Positions 1 to 9,691 are shown, numbered from the stretch's first letter. The stretch: DNA of 64,000 nucleotides from Gammaproteobacteria bacterium (GCA_018656865.1 JABHYO010000142.1:1-64000); one strand, 5' to 3'. The notes: generated from the sequence alone by a model not told the origin. A program made the numbers and translations.

Positions 1-2
1 AG

Positions 3-1922
3 ACGACTCCGGTTGACGGCTTCTATTCTGCCGGTGGCGATGAAGATCTCGGTATTCCCGCCTATAGGATGGTAGATGGACCCCGTGGTGCCCGAGCGGG
101 TAATGCCACTGCGTTTCCCGTTGCCCTGGCGAGGGGGGCCACCTTTGATGCAGACCTTGAACGTCGGGTTGGGCTTGCTGCCGGAGCCGAAGTCGCGGCT
201 AAAGGCGGTAATGTCATTCTGGCGCCTACGATTAATCTACTAAGGCACCCCGGTTGGGGTCGCGCCCAGGAAACTTATTCCGAGGATACCTTCCACATGG
301 GTGTCATGGGCGTTGCCTTTGTCTCCGGCGCGCAAAACCATGTCCTGGCCAGCCCCAAACACTTTGCGCTAAACAACCTGGAAATGACGCGATTCGAGAT
401 GAGCGCCAACATCGATATGCGAACGCTGCATGAAGTCTACCTGCCTCATTTCAAACGGTGCGTTGTTGAAGGTGGTGCCGGTTCGGTGATGAGCGCGTAC
501 AACAAAATGAACGGTGTGTATTGCGGTGAAAACCAGGTTCTACTCCGAGATATTTTGAGAGATGACTGGGGGTTTGTCGGTTTCGTTGAATCCGACTGGT
601 TCCTCGGCACGCGGTCGACCGCAGCTGCTATCAATGCCGGAATGGACATCGAAATGCCGGCTGCCTTTCGGTTCGAGCCCGACAGAATCAATGAGGCACT
701 TGCCGCCGGTGAACTGACTGAAGAGGCGATAACCCGCAATGCAGGTCGTGCCCTTTATCAGAAAATCGCATTTGATTTGGCGAATGTCAGTGTGCTGCCA
801 GTGTCGATTGTGGAATCAGAAGCTCATATCGAACTCGCACGCGAGGTGGCGGAAAAGTCGTTCGTGCTTCTGAAGAACGAAGATGTCCTGCCACTGCAGC
901 CATCGCAGCGAATTGCTGTGATCGGTGATCTTGCCGATGTCATTAACCTCGGTGATCGCGGCAGCAGTTTCGTCTCGTCATCGGAAGTTACGACGCCGCT
1001 GGCGGGAATTCTTGCCTACAGTAATGCCGTTAATGTCACGCACTTCGGTTCCGATGCTGACCTGGCCGTTTTAGGTGAGTTTGATACCTGCATTGTTGTT
1101 GCCGGATTGACCTACCGGGAGGAAGGCGAGTTCATCCCCACGCTGCAGCAGGAAGCGGAAGGTAGTGAGTTGGCACGGGGAGGTGACAGGTCAGACCTGA
1201 GATTGCCCGGCGATCAGGAACAATTGATCCTGTCAGTGGCTTCAACGGCGAAAAAGACCGTTGTTCTACTGGAAGGGGGGAGTGCCATAGAGGTGACGCC
1301 CTGGGTTGATCAGATTGATGCCCTGATGATGATCTGGTATCCCGGTAGGGAAGGTGGTCATGCCGTCGCCCGTGTCCTTTTTGGCGATATCAGCCCTTCC
1401 GGAAAATTGCCGGTGAGTTTTCCGAGGTCCATTGATCAGTTAGTGGATTGGGATATCACTGCCCTTGATGTACCTCACGATCTCTACCATGGTTATCGCT
1501 ACCTTGATCGCAGTGGGGAAGAGGCACTCTTCCCTTTTGGTTTCGGCCTGAGCTACACAATTTTCGAACTGGACGGCCTGCAGGCGGAGCGGGACGGGAA
1601 CAGGTTTTTCTTCAATGTGACGGTCAGCAACATCGGTGACCGACCCGGCGCTGCCGTCGTGCAACTCTATGTTTCACAAAGGGATTCTGATATCGAGCGG
1701 GTTGCCAAGGAGATGAAGGGTTTTGGCCGAGTTGACCTGGAGCCGGGTGAATCTGTTGATCTTGAAATTGCGATTGACGATGAAAGTCTCTGCTATTTTG
1801 ATCCGACATCAGGGTGGACACTTGAGACCTGTGGTTATGACTTCCGTGTCGGCTTTAGCGCTGCAGAACTGATACTTGAATCGAGCTGGGACTTCGACGG
1901 CGAAGACTGGACGCCAGTCTAG
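3..1922 (+). CDS. Glycoside hydrolase family 3 beta-glycosidase, 5' end outside window
   Basis: A retaining beta-glucosidase/xylosidase-like enzyme of family GH3. The frame is open from base 3 with no start codon, and the first readable residues (LGIPAYRMVDGPRGAR) are the family's N-terminal substrate pocket, so the gene begins upstream of the window. Visible motifs are the KHFALNN segment, the nucleophile motif VESDW (catalytic Asp codon at 594-596), an (alpha/beta)6 sandwich domain and a C-terminal fibronectin-III-like domain ending near VGFSAAELILESSW. The ATG at 69 lies inside the conserved domain and is not the true start. Substrate specificity cannot be read from the sequence. Confidence 0.93.
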   Translation, partial: TTPVDGFYSAGGDEDLGIPAYRMVDGPRGARAGNATAFPVALARGATFDADLERRVGLAAGAEVAAKGGNVILAPTINLLRHPGWGRAQETYSEDTFHMGVMGVAFVSGAQNHVLASPKHFALNNLEMTRFEMSANIDMRTLHEVYLPHFKRCVVEGGAGSVMSAYNKMNGVYCGENQVLLRDILRDDWGFVGFVESDWFLGTRSTAAAINAGMDIEMPAAFRFEPDRINEALAAGELTEEAITRNAGRALYQKIAFDLANVSVLPVSIVESEAHIELAREVAEKSFVLLKNEDVLPLQPSQRIAVIGDLADVINLGDRGSSFVSSSEVTTPLAGILAYSNAVNVTHFGSDADLAVLGEFDTCIVVAGLTYREEGEFIPTLQQEAEGSELARGGDRSDLRLPGDQEQLILSVASTAKKTVVLLEGGSAIEVTPWVDQIDALMMIWYPGREGGHAVARVLFGDISPSGKLPVSFPRSIDQLVDWDITALDVPHDLYHGYRYLDRSGEEALFPFGFGLSYTIFELDGLQAERDGNRFFFNVTVSNIGDRPGAAVVQLYVSQRDSDIERVAKEMKGFGRVDLEPGESVDLEIAIDDESLCYFDPTSGWTLETCGYDFRVGFSAAELILESSWDFDGEDWTPV

Positions 1923-1952
1923 TTAGATCCCCGGGACGGGAGCCAGGTAAAA

Positions 1953-2222
1953 TTATTCTGATTCATCAACGGTATTTATCAGTTCAATTAGCTTCTTTTT
2001 TGTCGCTTCGTGGACGAATTCCCCGCCCAGTTGCCTGAAATTCGGGCCGATCCTGCAATGACCGAGGCAGACGGCTCGATCAATCTGAATGTCGAGCCCT
2101 CGGGCTTCGATTTCCGCCTCTAGCCACTCAATGAGTTCCAGGCTGCCTCGCTGAGCGCAGGACGGCTCAGTTGTGGAAGGTCGGAAATTAGTACAGGCAA
2201 CAATGGTCCTGGATGTTGTCAA
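1953..2222 (-). CDS. Small (2Fe-2S) ferredoxin-like protein, thioredoxin fold
   Basis: An 89-residue cytosolic protein with the cysteine spacing of thioredoxin-like [2Fe-2S] ferredoxins: C-x11-C near the N-terminus (ACTNFRPSTTEPSC) and C-x3-C in the middle (VCLGHC). This suggests a one-electron carrier or metal-binding accessory. The start is TTG at 2222, preceded by AAGAGGTG at suitable distance. It is convergent with the GH3 gene and divergent from the thiolase. Its redox partner is not apparent here. Confidence 0.72.
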   Translation of the reverse strand: MTTSRTIVACTNFRPSTTEPSCAQRGSLELIEWLEAEIEARGLDIQIDRAVCLGHCRIGPNFRQLGGEFVHEATKKKLIELINTVDESE

Positions 2223-2380
2223 AAAGCACCTCTTGCATGTAAAGCGATACGCCTCTTATCTCTCATTCCGTGAATCCCGGCAGGCTACTCTCCCGGTGCA
2301 GGAAAGACCAGAGAGTTCGACTCTTTGAGTGTTTTTCGGCAATATGCGTCTTTTTTGTTCAGGCAGGTTAGAGGATCACT

Positions 2381-3562
2381 ATGGAAGATGTTGTTATTGT
2401 TGATGCCGCCAGGTCGGCTGTAGGCCGAAAGAACGGTTCACTGGCAGGGGTGCACCCGACGGACGCACTGGGTACGGTCATGATGAAAATGCTGGAGCGC
2501 AGTGGTGTTGCATCGGGCGAGGTCGATCAGGTCGTCGGCGGTTGTATTAACAAGTTGGGCGCCCAGGGGATGAATGTGACCCGAACTGCCTGGCTGTCAC
2601 ACGGGGGTGCTGCGGAAACTCCGTGCATCACAATCGATTCTCAGTGTGGGTCTTCTCAGGAGGCTGTCCATCTGGCGACCAGTATGCTGCGGGCTGGTAT
2701 GGCTGATGTCATGATGGCTTGCGGCGTTGAGAACATGACACGTCTGCCTATTGGTTCTGATGCGGTTGGTTTAAAGCCAGAGCTTGGCAAACCGGTATCA
2801 CGCACCTATTTTGAGCACTTTGAGTTCACCAGTCAGTTCGAGGGCGCGGAACGGGTAGCTGAAAAGTATCAGATTACGCGTCAGGATACGGATGCTTTTG
2901 GACTCGCTTCTCAGGAAAGGGCAAAGCAGGCGATTGAGGGTGGTTACTTTGATTCGCAGATTATTCCGCTCGAAGTGCCTGTTCTCGATGAAGAGGGTAA
3001 GCGTACGGAAGAAACTGTCGTCTTTACCCGGGATGAGGTGCCGAGGGATACCAGTCTTGAAGCGCTCGCTGGACTCAAGCCGGTTGCCCGGGAAGATGGT
3101 ATTCACACTGCAGGGACTTCATCGCAGATTGCTGACGGTGCTGCTGCAGTTCTACTGATGACGGCAAGCAAAGCAGAGGAGCTGGGTGTCAAACCCCTCG
3201 CGAAAGTGGTCGACGCGCAACTTGTCGGTTGTGATCCGGTGCTGATGCTGGAAGGGCCGATACCCGCAACGGAGAAAATGCTGGCAAAAACCGGACTTTC
3301 GATCTCTGACATCGATGTCTTTGAGGTCAATGAGGCATTTGCCTCGGTTGTGCTGTCATGGGCGAAGACGGTCGGTGCCGATATGGACAAGGTGAACCCT
3401 AATGGAGGCGCCATAGCTCTTGGCCATCCGCTGGGTGCCACCGGCTGTTTTCTGACCGCCAAGGCGGTTCACGAACTGCACCGCAATGGCGGTGAATATG
3501 GTCTGATTGCCATGTGCTGTGGCGGCGGGCTGGGTACCGGGACGATTATTCAGAAAATGTGA
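2381..3562 (+). CDS. Acetyl-CoA acetyltransferase (thiolase family)
   Basis: A 393-residue thiolase catalysing thiolytic cleavage of 3-ketoacyl-CoA or the reverse condensation. The nucleophilic Cys89 lies in DSQCGSSQ, the catalytic His349 in ALGHPLGATG, and the second Cys in the CCGGGLGTG loop at about 379. Length is normal for the family. The ATG at 2381 has GAGG at good distance. It stands alone, with a P450 convergent downstream. The group of lipid and acyl-CoA genes in this window suggests a catabolic role; the chain-length or steroid preference cannot be told. Confidence 0.93.
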   Translation: MEDVVIVDAARSAVGRKNGSLAGVHPTDALGTVMMKMLERSGVASGEVDQVVGGCINKLGAQGMNVTRTAWLSHGGAAETPCITIDSQCGSSQEAVHLATSMLRAGMADVMMACGVENMTRLPIGSDAVGLKPELGKPVSRTYFEHFEFTSQFEGAERVAEKYQITRQDTDAFGLASQERAKQAIEGGYFDSQIIPLEVPVLDEEGKRTEETVVFTRDEVPRDTSLEALAGLKPVAREDGIHTAGTSSQIADGAAAVLLMTASKAEELGVKPLAKVVDAQLVGCDPVLMLEGPIPATEKMLAKTGLSISDIDVFEVNEAFASVVLSWAKTVGADMDKVNPNGGAIALGHPLGATGCFLTAKAVHELHRNGGEYGLIAMCCGGGLGTGTIIQKM

Positions 3563-3570
3563 CGCTGAAT

Positions 3571-3842
3571 GCGTCATGCTGAGCTGCACCCGCTCGTCAT
3601 GCTGAGCGAAGCGAAGTAACTCCACGAGATCCTTCGCTCACTGATGTTCACTCAGGATGACCTGGGGAATTGTCATGCTGAGTAACACCTGCGTCATGCT
3701 GAGCTATACCCACACGTCATACTGAGCGAAGCGAAGTATCTCGACCAGATCCTTCGGCTTTGCCTCAGGATGACTCCAGGGGTGGGGTTCTTCAGCTTTG
3801 CCTCAGGATGACTCCACGATTCTTCAGCTTCGCCTCAAGACG
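3571..3842. repeat. Dispersed GTCATGCTGAGCGAAGCGAAG-type palindromic repeats
   Basis: The gap between two convergent genes is filled with copies of one short motif. Two longer units (about 3595-3661 and 3715-3773) begin with GTCATGCTGAGCGAAGCGAAG or a close variant and end with CTCAGGATGAC, which is the approximate reverse complement of the beginning, so each can fold into a long hairpin. Shorter partial copies start near 3572, 3672 and 3691, and inverted half-copies lie at 3790-3812 and 3822-3840. No coding region is present. Such elements are usually noncoding REP/MITE-like repeats between convergent genes and may also act as transcript ends. Confidence 0.8.
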
Positions 3843-5108
3843 TTATTTTGGAACAAGTCTCACGGGGACTTCGGCAACGCCCCTGATAAAATTGTTGGGT
3901 AGTCGGGTCACTTCACCGGCGAGTTCGATTTTATCGAAACGCTTCATGATCTCTTCCCAGAGGATGCGAAGCTGCATCTCCGCGAGACGGTTCCCCATGC
4001 AACGATGAATGCCAAAGCCAAAGGCAACGTGGGCCCTTGCATTCTTCCGGTCGACAATCAGCTTGTCGGCATTGGGGAAGACGCTTTCATCCCGATTGGC
4101 CGACAGATACCACATCACAACCTTGTCTCCCTCGTGAATCTGCTGATCACCCAAAACATAATCCTGAGTGGCAGTTCTGCGCATGTGAATGACCGGTGTC
4201 TGCCATCTCACCATTTCAGGCACCATATTGGGAACAATGCCAGGGTTGTCTCTTAGTTTCTGATATTCGTCCGGGAACTGATTCAAGGCAACCACGCCGC
4301 CGGAGATACTGTTCCTGGTGGTGTCGTTGCCGCCGACAATAAGCAGCAGTATGTTGCCGAGAAACAACATGGGATTGTTGATCATGTCCTTCGTGTTCTC
4401 GCCGTGAGCCAGCATCGAAATCAAGTCAAATTTCGGTGCCGCAGCAGCACGCTCCTGCCAGAGCTGCATAAAAGTAGTTGCGCACTCCATGAGGTCAGCT
4501 TTTCTCTGGTCCATATCGAGGCTGTCATCGCCTGTCAGTTCCGGCACTGAGGTTGTGATATCCGACCAGTGAATAAGTTTTCGCCTGTCTTCGTAGGGGA
4601 AGTCGAAAAGCGTAGCGAGCATCCGCGCGGTCAGTTCCACCGACACCTCGTCGACCCAATTGAAGGTCTCACCGACAGGTAAGTTGTCCAGGATGTCACT
4701 GGCTCTTTCCCTGATCAGGGGTTCGAAATTAGCCAGATTGCTGGGTGCGACCGATGGTGCCACGGTCGCTCGCTGCTCATCGTGGCCGGGAGGGTCCATG
4801 GCGATAAAATTCTCGATGGGAATGTCTGTTTCCTGTAGTTCCTCTTCACTGGGGAAATCCTGAATCGTGATGCCACCCGTTTCCGATGAAAACACCTGAT
4901 GATTTATATCGACCTGTTTGACCAGATCGTGAGTCGTGACTGACCAGTAGGCATCATGGGGTCCTTCGGACTTGTAGTGAACAGGTGCCTCAGCGCGAAG
5001 ACGCGCAAAGTAGGGTTGCCAGCAGTCATTCTCAAAGATAGTAGGATCGCTGACATCGATCTGTTCCAGTGGGATACTGTCGACGTCGATCTTTGTTGCC
5101 TCGCTCAT
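3843..5108 (-). CDS. Cytochrome P450, CYP153-like
   Basis: A soluble bacterial class I P450 of about 421 residues. The heme-thiolate cysteine is in FGFGIHRCMGNRLAEMQL (about residue 370), the I-helix oxygen-binding segment is LLIVGGNDTTRNS, and the ExxR motif is EMVR. The I-helix and the heme loop followed by ILWEEIMKRF are typical of CYP153, terminal alkane or fatty-acid hydroxylases; this is family knowledge, and the substrate is inferred. A start four codons upstream (5120) is possible, but ATG at 5108 has AGAGA just before it. No ferredoxin or ferredoxin reductase is adjacent. The neighbour at 5180 is divergent. Confidence 0.9.
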   Translation of the reverse strand: MSEATKIDVDSIPLEQIDVSDPTIFENDCWQPYFARLRAEAPVHYKSEGPHDAYWSVTTHDLVKQVDINHQVFSSETGGITIQDFPSEEELQETDIPIENFIAMDPPGHDEQRATVAPSVAPSNLANFEPLIRERASDILDNLPVGETFNWVDEVSVELTARMLATLFDFPYEDRRKLIHWSDITTSVPELTGDDSLDMDQRKADLMECATTFMQLWQERAAAAPKFDLISMLAHGENTKDMINNPMLFLGNILLLIVGGNDTTRNSISGGVVALNQFPDEYQKLRDNPGIVPNMVPEMVRWQTPVIHMRRTATQDYVLGDQQIHEGDKVVMWYLSANRDESVFPNADKLIVDRKNARAHVAFGFGIHRCMGNRLAEMQLRILWEEIMKRFDKIELAGEVTRLPNNFIRGVAEVPVRLVPK

Positions 5109-5179
5109 AATATCTCTCATACGATCAAAAGCCTTGATGCTAGTGTGCCAAAAAGACCCTGAATTAAAAAGGTGAATAG

Positions 5180-5533
5180 ATGAAGCAGACTTACCGGGGA
5201 TCCTGCCATTGCGGCAGGGTCAGTTTCGAAATCGATGCAGACATCGACCATGCCCGCGTTTGTGACTGTACCGTCTGCAGGAAAAGAGGTGCACTCAATT
5301 TTCGGATTCACGAGGACGATTTTCGACCCTTGACGCCGCTTAACGAGATGACGCTGTATCAGTGGCATACGAAAACCGCAAAGGACTACTTCTGCCCTCA
5401 CTGCGGCATCCTGCCTTTCCGTCAGCCGAGGACCGGTGACAGCAGCATCTGGACCATTAACCTTCGCTGTCTCGAGGGGGTTGATCTCGACACCTTACCG
5501 ATTGAACACGTCTATGGCAGCAGGCTTAAGTAG
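5180..5533 (+). CDS. GFA/CENP-V-type zinc-binding protein
   Basis: A 117-residue protein of the glutathione-dependent formaldehyde-activating (GFA) fold. It has the zinc-binding cysteines GSCHCGRV (N-terminus), CDCTVCRKRG and FCPHCG. Members are often annotated as S-hydroxymethylglutathione synthases, but most have no demonstrated activity. It is divergent from the P450 gene. A second, different GFA protein lies at 32962-33366. Confidence 0.87.
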   Translation: MKQTYRGSCHCGRVSFEIDADIDHARVCDCTVCRKRGALNFRIHEDDFRPLTPLNEMTLYQWHTKTAKDYFCPHCGILPFRQPRTGDSSIWTINLRCLEGVDLDTLPIEHVYGSRLK

Positions 5534-5612
5534 GGAGACAGTTTTAGTCTCCCTGTTTGTAGATGCGCCGGGCCTGCAGCGGTAAACTCAGACAATCCAC
5601 TGGAGACAGAAT

Positions 5613-6044
5613 TTGCTGTTTGCCACCCTGGTCAATTGCCTGGTTATAGCTGTTGTCGTGCTGGTCCACTATGAGGTGCTGCACAATCTCTTCATTTGGA
5701 TTCCACGACTGCCGATACCTCGTCGCATGGGCGTCGTCGTAGCAGTTTTTGGATCCCTGATTGCGCATGCTGTCGAGGTGTGGGTATTTGGTGCCACTTA
5801 CTATTGGCTCATCAGTGAAGGTACTCACGGTAACCTCGTGAGAGGGTTCAACGGTTCCTTCATGGACTGTGTTTATTACTCGTTTGTCTGTTATACGTCA
5901 CTGGGGTTCGGCGACATCGAACCGACAGGGCACTTGCGTTTCCTGTCTGGGTTGGAATCCCTCGTTGGTCTTGTGCTGATCGGCTGGACAGCGTCCTTTA
6001 TCTACGTCGAGATGACCCGTTTCTGGCGTGAGCCGGAAGGTTAG
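5613..6044 (+). CDS. Two-TM potassium-channel-like protein (Ion_trans_2)
   Basis: A 143-residue integral membrane protein. It has an N-terminal TM segment (about residues 4-22), a second near 38-65, a pore helix plus selectivity-filter-like sequence YTSLGFGD (about 103-110), and a last TM near 118-136. The T-x-G-F-G-D filter points to a K+-type pore domain without a cytosolic regulatory domain. The start is TTG at 5613, preceded by GGAGA. A later start is possible, but the pore is unaffected. Confidence 0.75.
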   Translation: MLFATLVNCLVIAVVVLVHYEVLHNLFIWIPRLPIPRRMGVVVAVFGSLIAHAVEVWVFGATYYWLISEGTHGNLVRGFNGSFMDCVYYSFVCYTSLGFGDIEPTGHLRFLSGLESLVGLVLIGWTASFIYVEMTRFWREPEG

Positions 6045-6091
6045 CAGCATTTGGGCTGGCAGCGTCCGGAAGGACTGCGCGAAAAACAGTG

Positions 6092-6229
6092 CTAGGCGCT
6101 CGACTTGTAAGTGGTTGTGACGTCGTGTTCGCTGTGCTGATCTAGGATGTGATCGAGAGTCTGGCCAATCTTTGAGCAGATTCGGATCTGTTCCAGTTTG
6201 GTCCAGGTTGCCCGATCACCTTCCTTCAT
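6092..6229 (-). CDS. Possible small protein, 45 aa
   Basis: A short minus-strand frame from ATG 6229 to TAG 6092 encoding a charged, helical-looking peptide (starts MKEGDRATWTKLEQIR). It sits between the channel gene and the Eis-like gene, downstream of the latter in the same direction. No family is recognised and no convincing ribosome site is seen. It could be a real small gene or the decayed end of a longer one, since the frame stays open eight codons upstream of the ATG. Confidence 0.25.
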   Translation of the reverse strand: MKEGDRATWTKLEQIRICSKIGQTLDHILDQHSEHDVTTTYKSSA

Positions 6230-6283
6230 TCGTCTATGTTGCAGTGCGGTATAACTTTAGTTCCTGTACACGAAAACGGTTCT

Positions 6284-7528
6284 TTAGAAGTCCCAGCCGA
6301 AGTGGGGCTTTGGCAATCTCAGGATTTGATCCAGGGCGGCGATGAGTTTGGGATCACCTGAAAGGTCATCGGTAATAGCGATATTGCTGGCAGGACGAAC
6401 CCCGAACCAGAGGCGACTGAAGGCGTTGATAGAAGCGTTCAGGGATGGCAAATTCTTATCGGTCCCTTGAGATGCGCTACTTTCTTCTCCCAGCGTGATG
6501 ACATAGTTGCCCGTCAGACCCTGCCAGGTGGATTCACCGGCAAGAATGTCGTTTAGCGGATCAGTCAGCAGCAGATTGAATTTCATGGCTGGACCATTGA
6601 GATGTGTCTTCGCGAGGCAATTCTCCAGGTCAAGAATACGAAACTGCCAGTAGGCAAAGGCAGAAAGGTGCTGATGGTATTCACTGCCGCGAGTGGTTCT
6701 TTCTGTCCTGAAGGGTTGATCCAGAATGTCTTGAAGCTGGAACTCCCCGAACTCCAACATTTTGAAACTGTCGATCTGATCACCCAGAGACTTGATCAAC
6801 GCCAGTAGTTCCATCAATTGCTCGTTGGTGCGGTATGCCCGCATGGTGATACGGTAGGGGCCGCTTTCATCCTTCATTTCACCCCAGATAAAGTGGCTGA
6901 GGCTGCCTTCCGGGCCATCGAAATAGCCAAGTCCGAATGGCTTATCGGTCCATATGAGTTCAGCTTTGGTATTTTCAGGTGAGTCCAACACGACACCGCC
7001 GTGATACATTTTTCTATTGGCCATGGCGTGATGTATTTCTTTGAAATGTGACTGTGTCAGTCGTTGCGGTGGCCTGAAGGGTGCATTGACTTTGAGTCTG
7101 GCCGGGTCGAACTGTACACGGGTCTCGTAAGGGCCGTTACCGTACCCGAGCTGGTTGTAGAACCCCTGATCGAAGATGCCGAGCGCACTGACATGCATAC
7201 CGGCATGTTTCTGAAGAGCGAGTGAGCGGGCGGTCAGCTCCCTGGCGAATCCAAGTTTCCGGGCGATATGGCTGGTGGTAACAGCGGTAACAGCACCTAG
7301 TTTCAGGGTTTCATCCTGGTAGCGAACGGTGCCAGGTGTCCAGTGGGTCGCGCACTCTACCTCGTCATGAATGGTTGCGACCTCTGCTTCCCCGGTTTTA
7401 AAAAAAACGGAAACAGCTTCCCTGTCGTCTTTTTCGTCCTGAATCCAGCCGCACTCAATCCAGATTCTCTGAACGGCTTTTATATCTCGGTCGAAGTCGA
7501 ACGGTCGAAAGGGTCGATTGGTCATCAT
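6284..7528 (-). CDS. Eis-like GNAT N-acetyltransferase with SCP2-type C-terminus
   Basis: A 414-residue protein matching the Eis architecture: an N-terminal GNAT acetyl-CoA domain with the segment SALGIFDQGFYNQLGYG, a second GNAT-like domain, and a C-terminal sterol-carrier-like domain (about 310-414). Eis enzymes acetylate amines on small molecules or peptides; the substrate here is unknown. The start MMTNRPF could be either of two adjacent ATGs. The upstream region 7529-7719 contains an interrupted palindrome, GTACA-AG-TGTAC at 7607-7618, which could be an operator. Confidence 0.82.
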   Translation of the reverse strand: MMTNRPFRPFDFDRDIKAVQRIWIECGWIQDEKDDREAVSVFFKTGEAEVATIHDEVECATHWTPGTVRYQDETLKLGAVTAVTTSHIARKLGFARELTARSLALQKHAGMHVSALGIFDQGFYNQLGYGNGPYETRVQFDPARLKVNAPFRPPQRLTQSHFKEIHHAMANRKMYHGGVVLDSPENTKAELIWTDKPFGLGYFDGPEGSLSHFIWGEMKDESGPYRITMRAYRTNEQLMELLALIKSLGDQIDSFKMLEFGEFQLQDILDQPFRTERTTRGSEYHQHLSAFAYWQFRILDLENCLAKTHLNGPAMKFNLLLTDPLNDILAGESTWQGLTGNYVITLGEESSASQGTDKNLPSLNASINAFSRLWFGVRPASNIAITDDLSGDPKLIAALDQILRLPKPHFGWDF

Positions 7529-7719
7529 ACTTTCCCCACCAATGTCTTCATGTCTGCGACGCAGCTTCCACTCTCATGGCGTCGTTACTTTACTCTGCTG
7601 TGAAAAGTACAAGTGTACACAGAAAGCCGGAAAAGTAGGGTCCGCGGGTGAGAAGCCAATTGAACACTCTTAAGGCGGACATCATCTCTCTTTGAAAGGG
7701 CTAGCGGCGATAATTCTGC

Positions 7720-9507
7720 CTATTCTGGTGCAACTGGCGTTGATGCCGATTCAAGCCTCGGTGCGACAAAGTCATCCATCACGGATTGACGAAGTATTGA
7801 TGGCGGCAGCAACCCTTGAGCAAGAATGAAATCATGGAATTCATGATCGACGAATTTGTCTGCTAATTTGATCTCAGCATCTGCGCGTAAACCCTGCAAC
7901 ATAATATAGCCGTAGTAGTAGGCCGTAGCCTGACCAGGAATACGGAATATGTAGCGATCGAGTTCATTGTTTGCACTGGCTTCACTGGAAACGACCTCTT
8001 CCATCAGTAGGCGTTTGACCTCTTCGCGGGTCGCAAGGCCAAGATTGAGCATGGGATCCATCCAGATTCGCTGAGCTCTAAGCAATCTGGCTTTGAGCGA
8101 CATAAGCTGGCCCTCGAGCGGCATATGAGGCTTCATAATCGATTCTGCATACAGTGCCCAGCCCTCAACGTTTGCACTGTTAAATGCAAACGTCGCTCGT
8201 GCGATTGATACGCCACCCTTGAGCATTGTTGTAAATTGCATTTCATGACCCGGTCGAGCCTCGTGAGCTGCGAGGGTCCACATCTGGGCTCTGCCAGCGT
8301 AGTCGTTGTCCGGCCAGGTCCCGTCTGCATTTTGGGCGATATTCGGGACAATGAATTCGGGGAATTCACCGGTGTTACCGACAAGCCGTGGTATCGAAAG
8401 ATGTGCGGCTGGCGTTTGCGCGGATTCTGCAGGTGTTGCCATGCGTACACGAGCAGGTTCTTCCGGTAGAGAAACAAGGCCTTCACGAGCGGCTATGGCA
8501 TCAAGCTCTTCCATGACCCGCTCATATTCCGTCATCAAATCTTTGCCAAAAACCTGGTCCTCCTTAAGGCGCTTTATCACCGCTCTGTAATCGGTAACCT
8601 CATAGCCTTTCTCCGCAGCAACGAGTGGCGCAAGCGCCATCATCTCGTTTCGGATGTCCATGAAAGCCACCCTGCCGATTTCAATGAGAGCCTCAGGACT
8701 CAGGTCAACACCATAGTTCTTCAACTGCAGTTCATAGAGTTCTCGTGGCAACGCGGCGTCCTCGCGGGATCGTGATAGAAATTCCTGCTCAACCCATTTC
8801 GTGTGTGAGGTTAGCTGGTCCTGAAGCAGCGATAGATCCTCTTCATAGCCTTCGAGTTCAGTTGCTGCAAACAAATCGGCAAGACCATTGATGAACACAA
8901 GAGATCGCTTCAAATCCTGTTCGACTTCGCCTTTGAACGGACGGATAAGCCCCTGATCGAACCGTTCGCTCATTCGCTCGCGGGCAAGTTCTGAAATAGG
9001 CGTGTAGCCGTCTGCCTGCCCCGTGTATTTTTTCAACCTGGCCAGCGCCGCCCGCTGTCGTTCGAAAGGGGTTTGTTTGTCGAGCAGGCCGTTGAAACCG
9101 GCAAAGATAAGTCTGGGTAGATTGAAGTAGGGCAGCACCCGGGCAAGCTCGATCTCGGTGGCTTCAACACTGTTCCTTTGGTCTTTTATGATGATCTGAA
9201 GGTCCTGCCGGACGCGGACGTCACTCTCCTTTACCAGCAGCGATTCAAGGCTGTCGATATTCGCCCGGTATATGGCAATCTGCCTTTCCGACCGATTTGG
9301 TTGTAAATCGAAAATCTCTTCATCGAAGCCTTCAACACCTGTCTGACCGGCAAACTCCGGTGTGAAATGTGCCGTCGATTCGAGCACTTCGTAGGCAATC
9401 ATGTCTGAACGTTCGACCCAGCTCTCTTTCGCCAGCACAGTCTGGCCAAGGACAGCTGGAATCAATAGCAATGTCGTCACCAGGCGCTTTGTTATATTTT
9501 TATCCAC
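7720..9507 (-). CDS. DUF885 family exported peptidase-like protein
   Basis: A 595-residue protein with an N-terminal Sec signal peptide (about residues 1-26, ending near LGQTVLA) and the DUF885 fold. The zinc-peptidase-like motif is HEARPGHEMQ, with a downstream Glu in NVEGWALYAE and the conserved YYYGYIMLQGLR segment near the C-terminus. Family members are presumed metallopeptidases related to M2/M32-type folds, usually exported. No operon partner is visible: it is divergent from the reductase at 9692. Confidence 0.85.
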   Translation of the reverse strand: MDKNITKRLVTTLLLIPAVLGQTVLAKESWVERSDMIAYEVLESTAHFTPEFAGQTGVEGFDEEIFDLQPNRSERQIAIYRANIDSLESLLVKESDVRVRQDLQIIIKDQRNSVEATEIELARVLPYFNLPRLIFAGFNGLLDKQTPFERQRAALARLKKYTGQADGYTPISELARERMSERFDQGLIRPFKGEVEQDLKRSLVFINGLADLFAATELEGYEEDLSLLQDQLTSHTKWVEQEFLSRSREDAALPRELYELQLKNYGVDLSPEALIEIGRVAFMDIRNEMMALAPLVAAEKGYEVTDYRAVIKRLKEDQVFGKDLMTEYERVMEELDAIAAREGLVSLPEEPARVRMATPAESAQTPAAHLSIPRLVGNTGEFPEFIVPNIAQNADGTWPDNDYAGRAQMWTLAAHEARPGHEMQFTTMLKGGVSIARATFAFNSANVEGWALYAESIMKPHMPLEGQLMSLKARLLRAQRIWMDPMLNLGLATREEVKRLLMEEVVSSEASANNELDRYIFRIPGQATAYYYGYIMLQGLRADAEIKLADKFVDHEFHDFILAQGLLPPSILRQSVMDDFVAPRLESASTPVAPE

Positions 9508-9691
9508 GCTTTTAGCTCAATCTCTACAGGTACAAGCGCCAGAAAATATCACAGGCACTGCTAAGACACACCCCGGATAGGATCAGGAGAGCTGAATACG
9601 CGGTCGAAGTTCTAACCGTGCGTTAGATGAGCTGGGTTATACTCGCTGATTCACATGACACAGCAATATGGCAATTTCTTGAGGTAATGAC

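Noticed and set aside
7607-7618. GTACA-AG-TGTAC interrupted palindrome upstream of the Eis-like gene
   Set aside because: It is short and has no adjacent regulator gene, so I only mention it as a possible operator and do not list it as a separate site.
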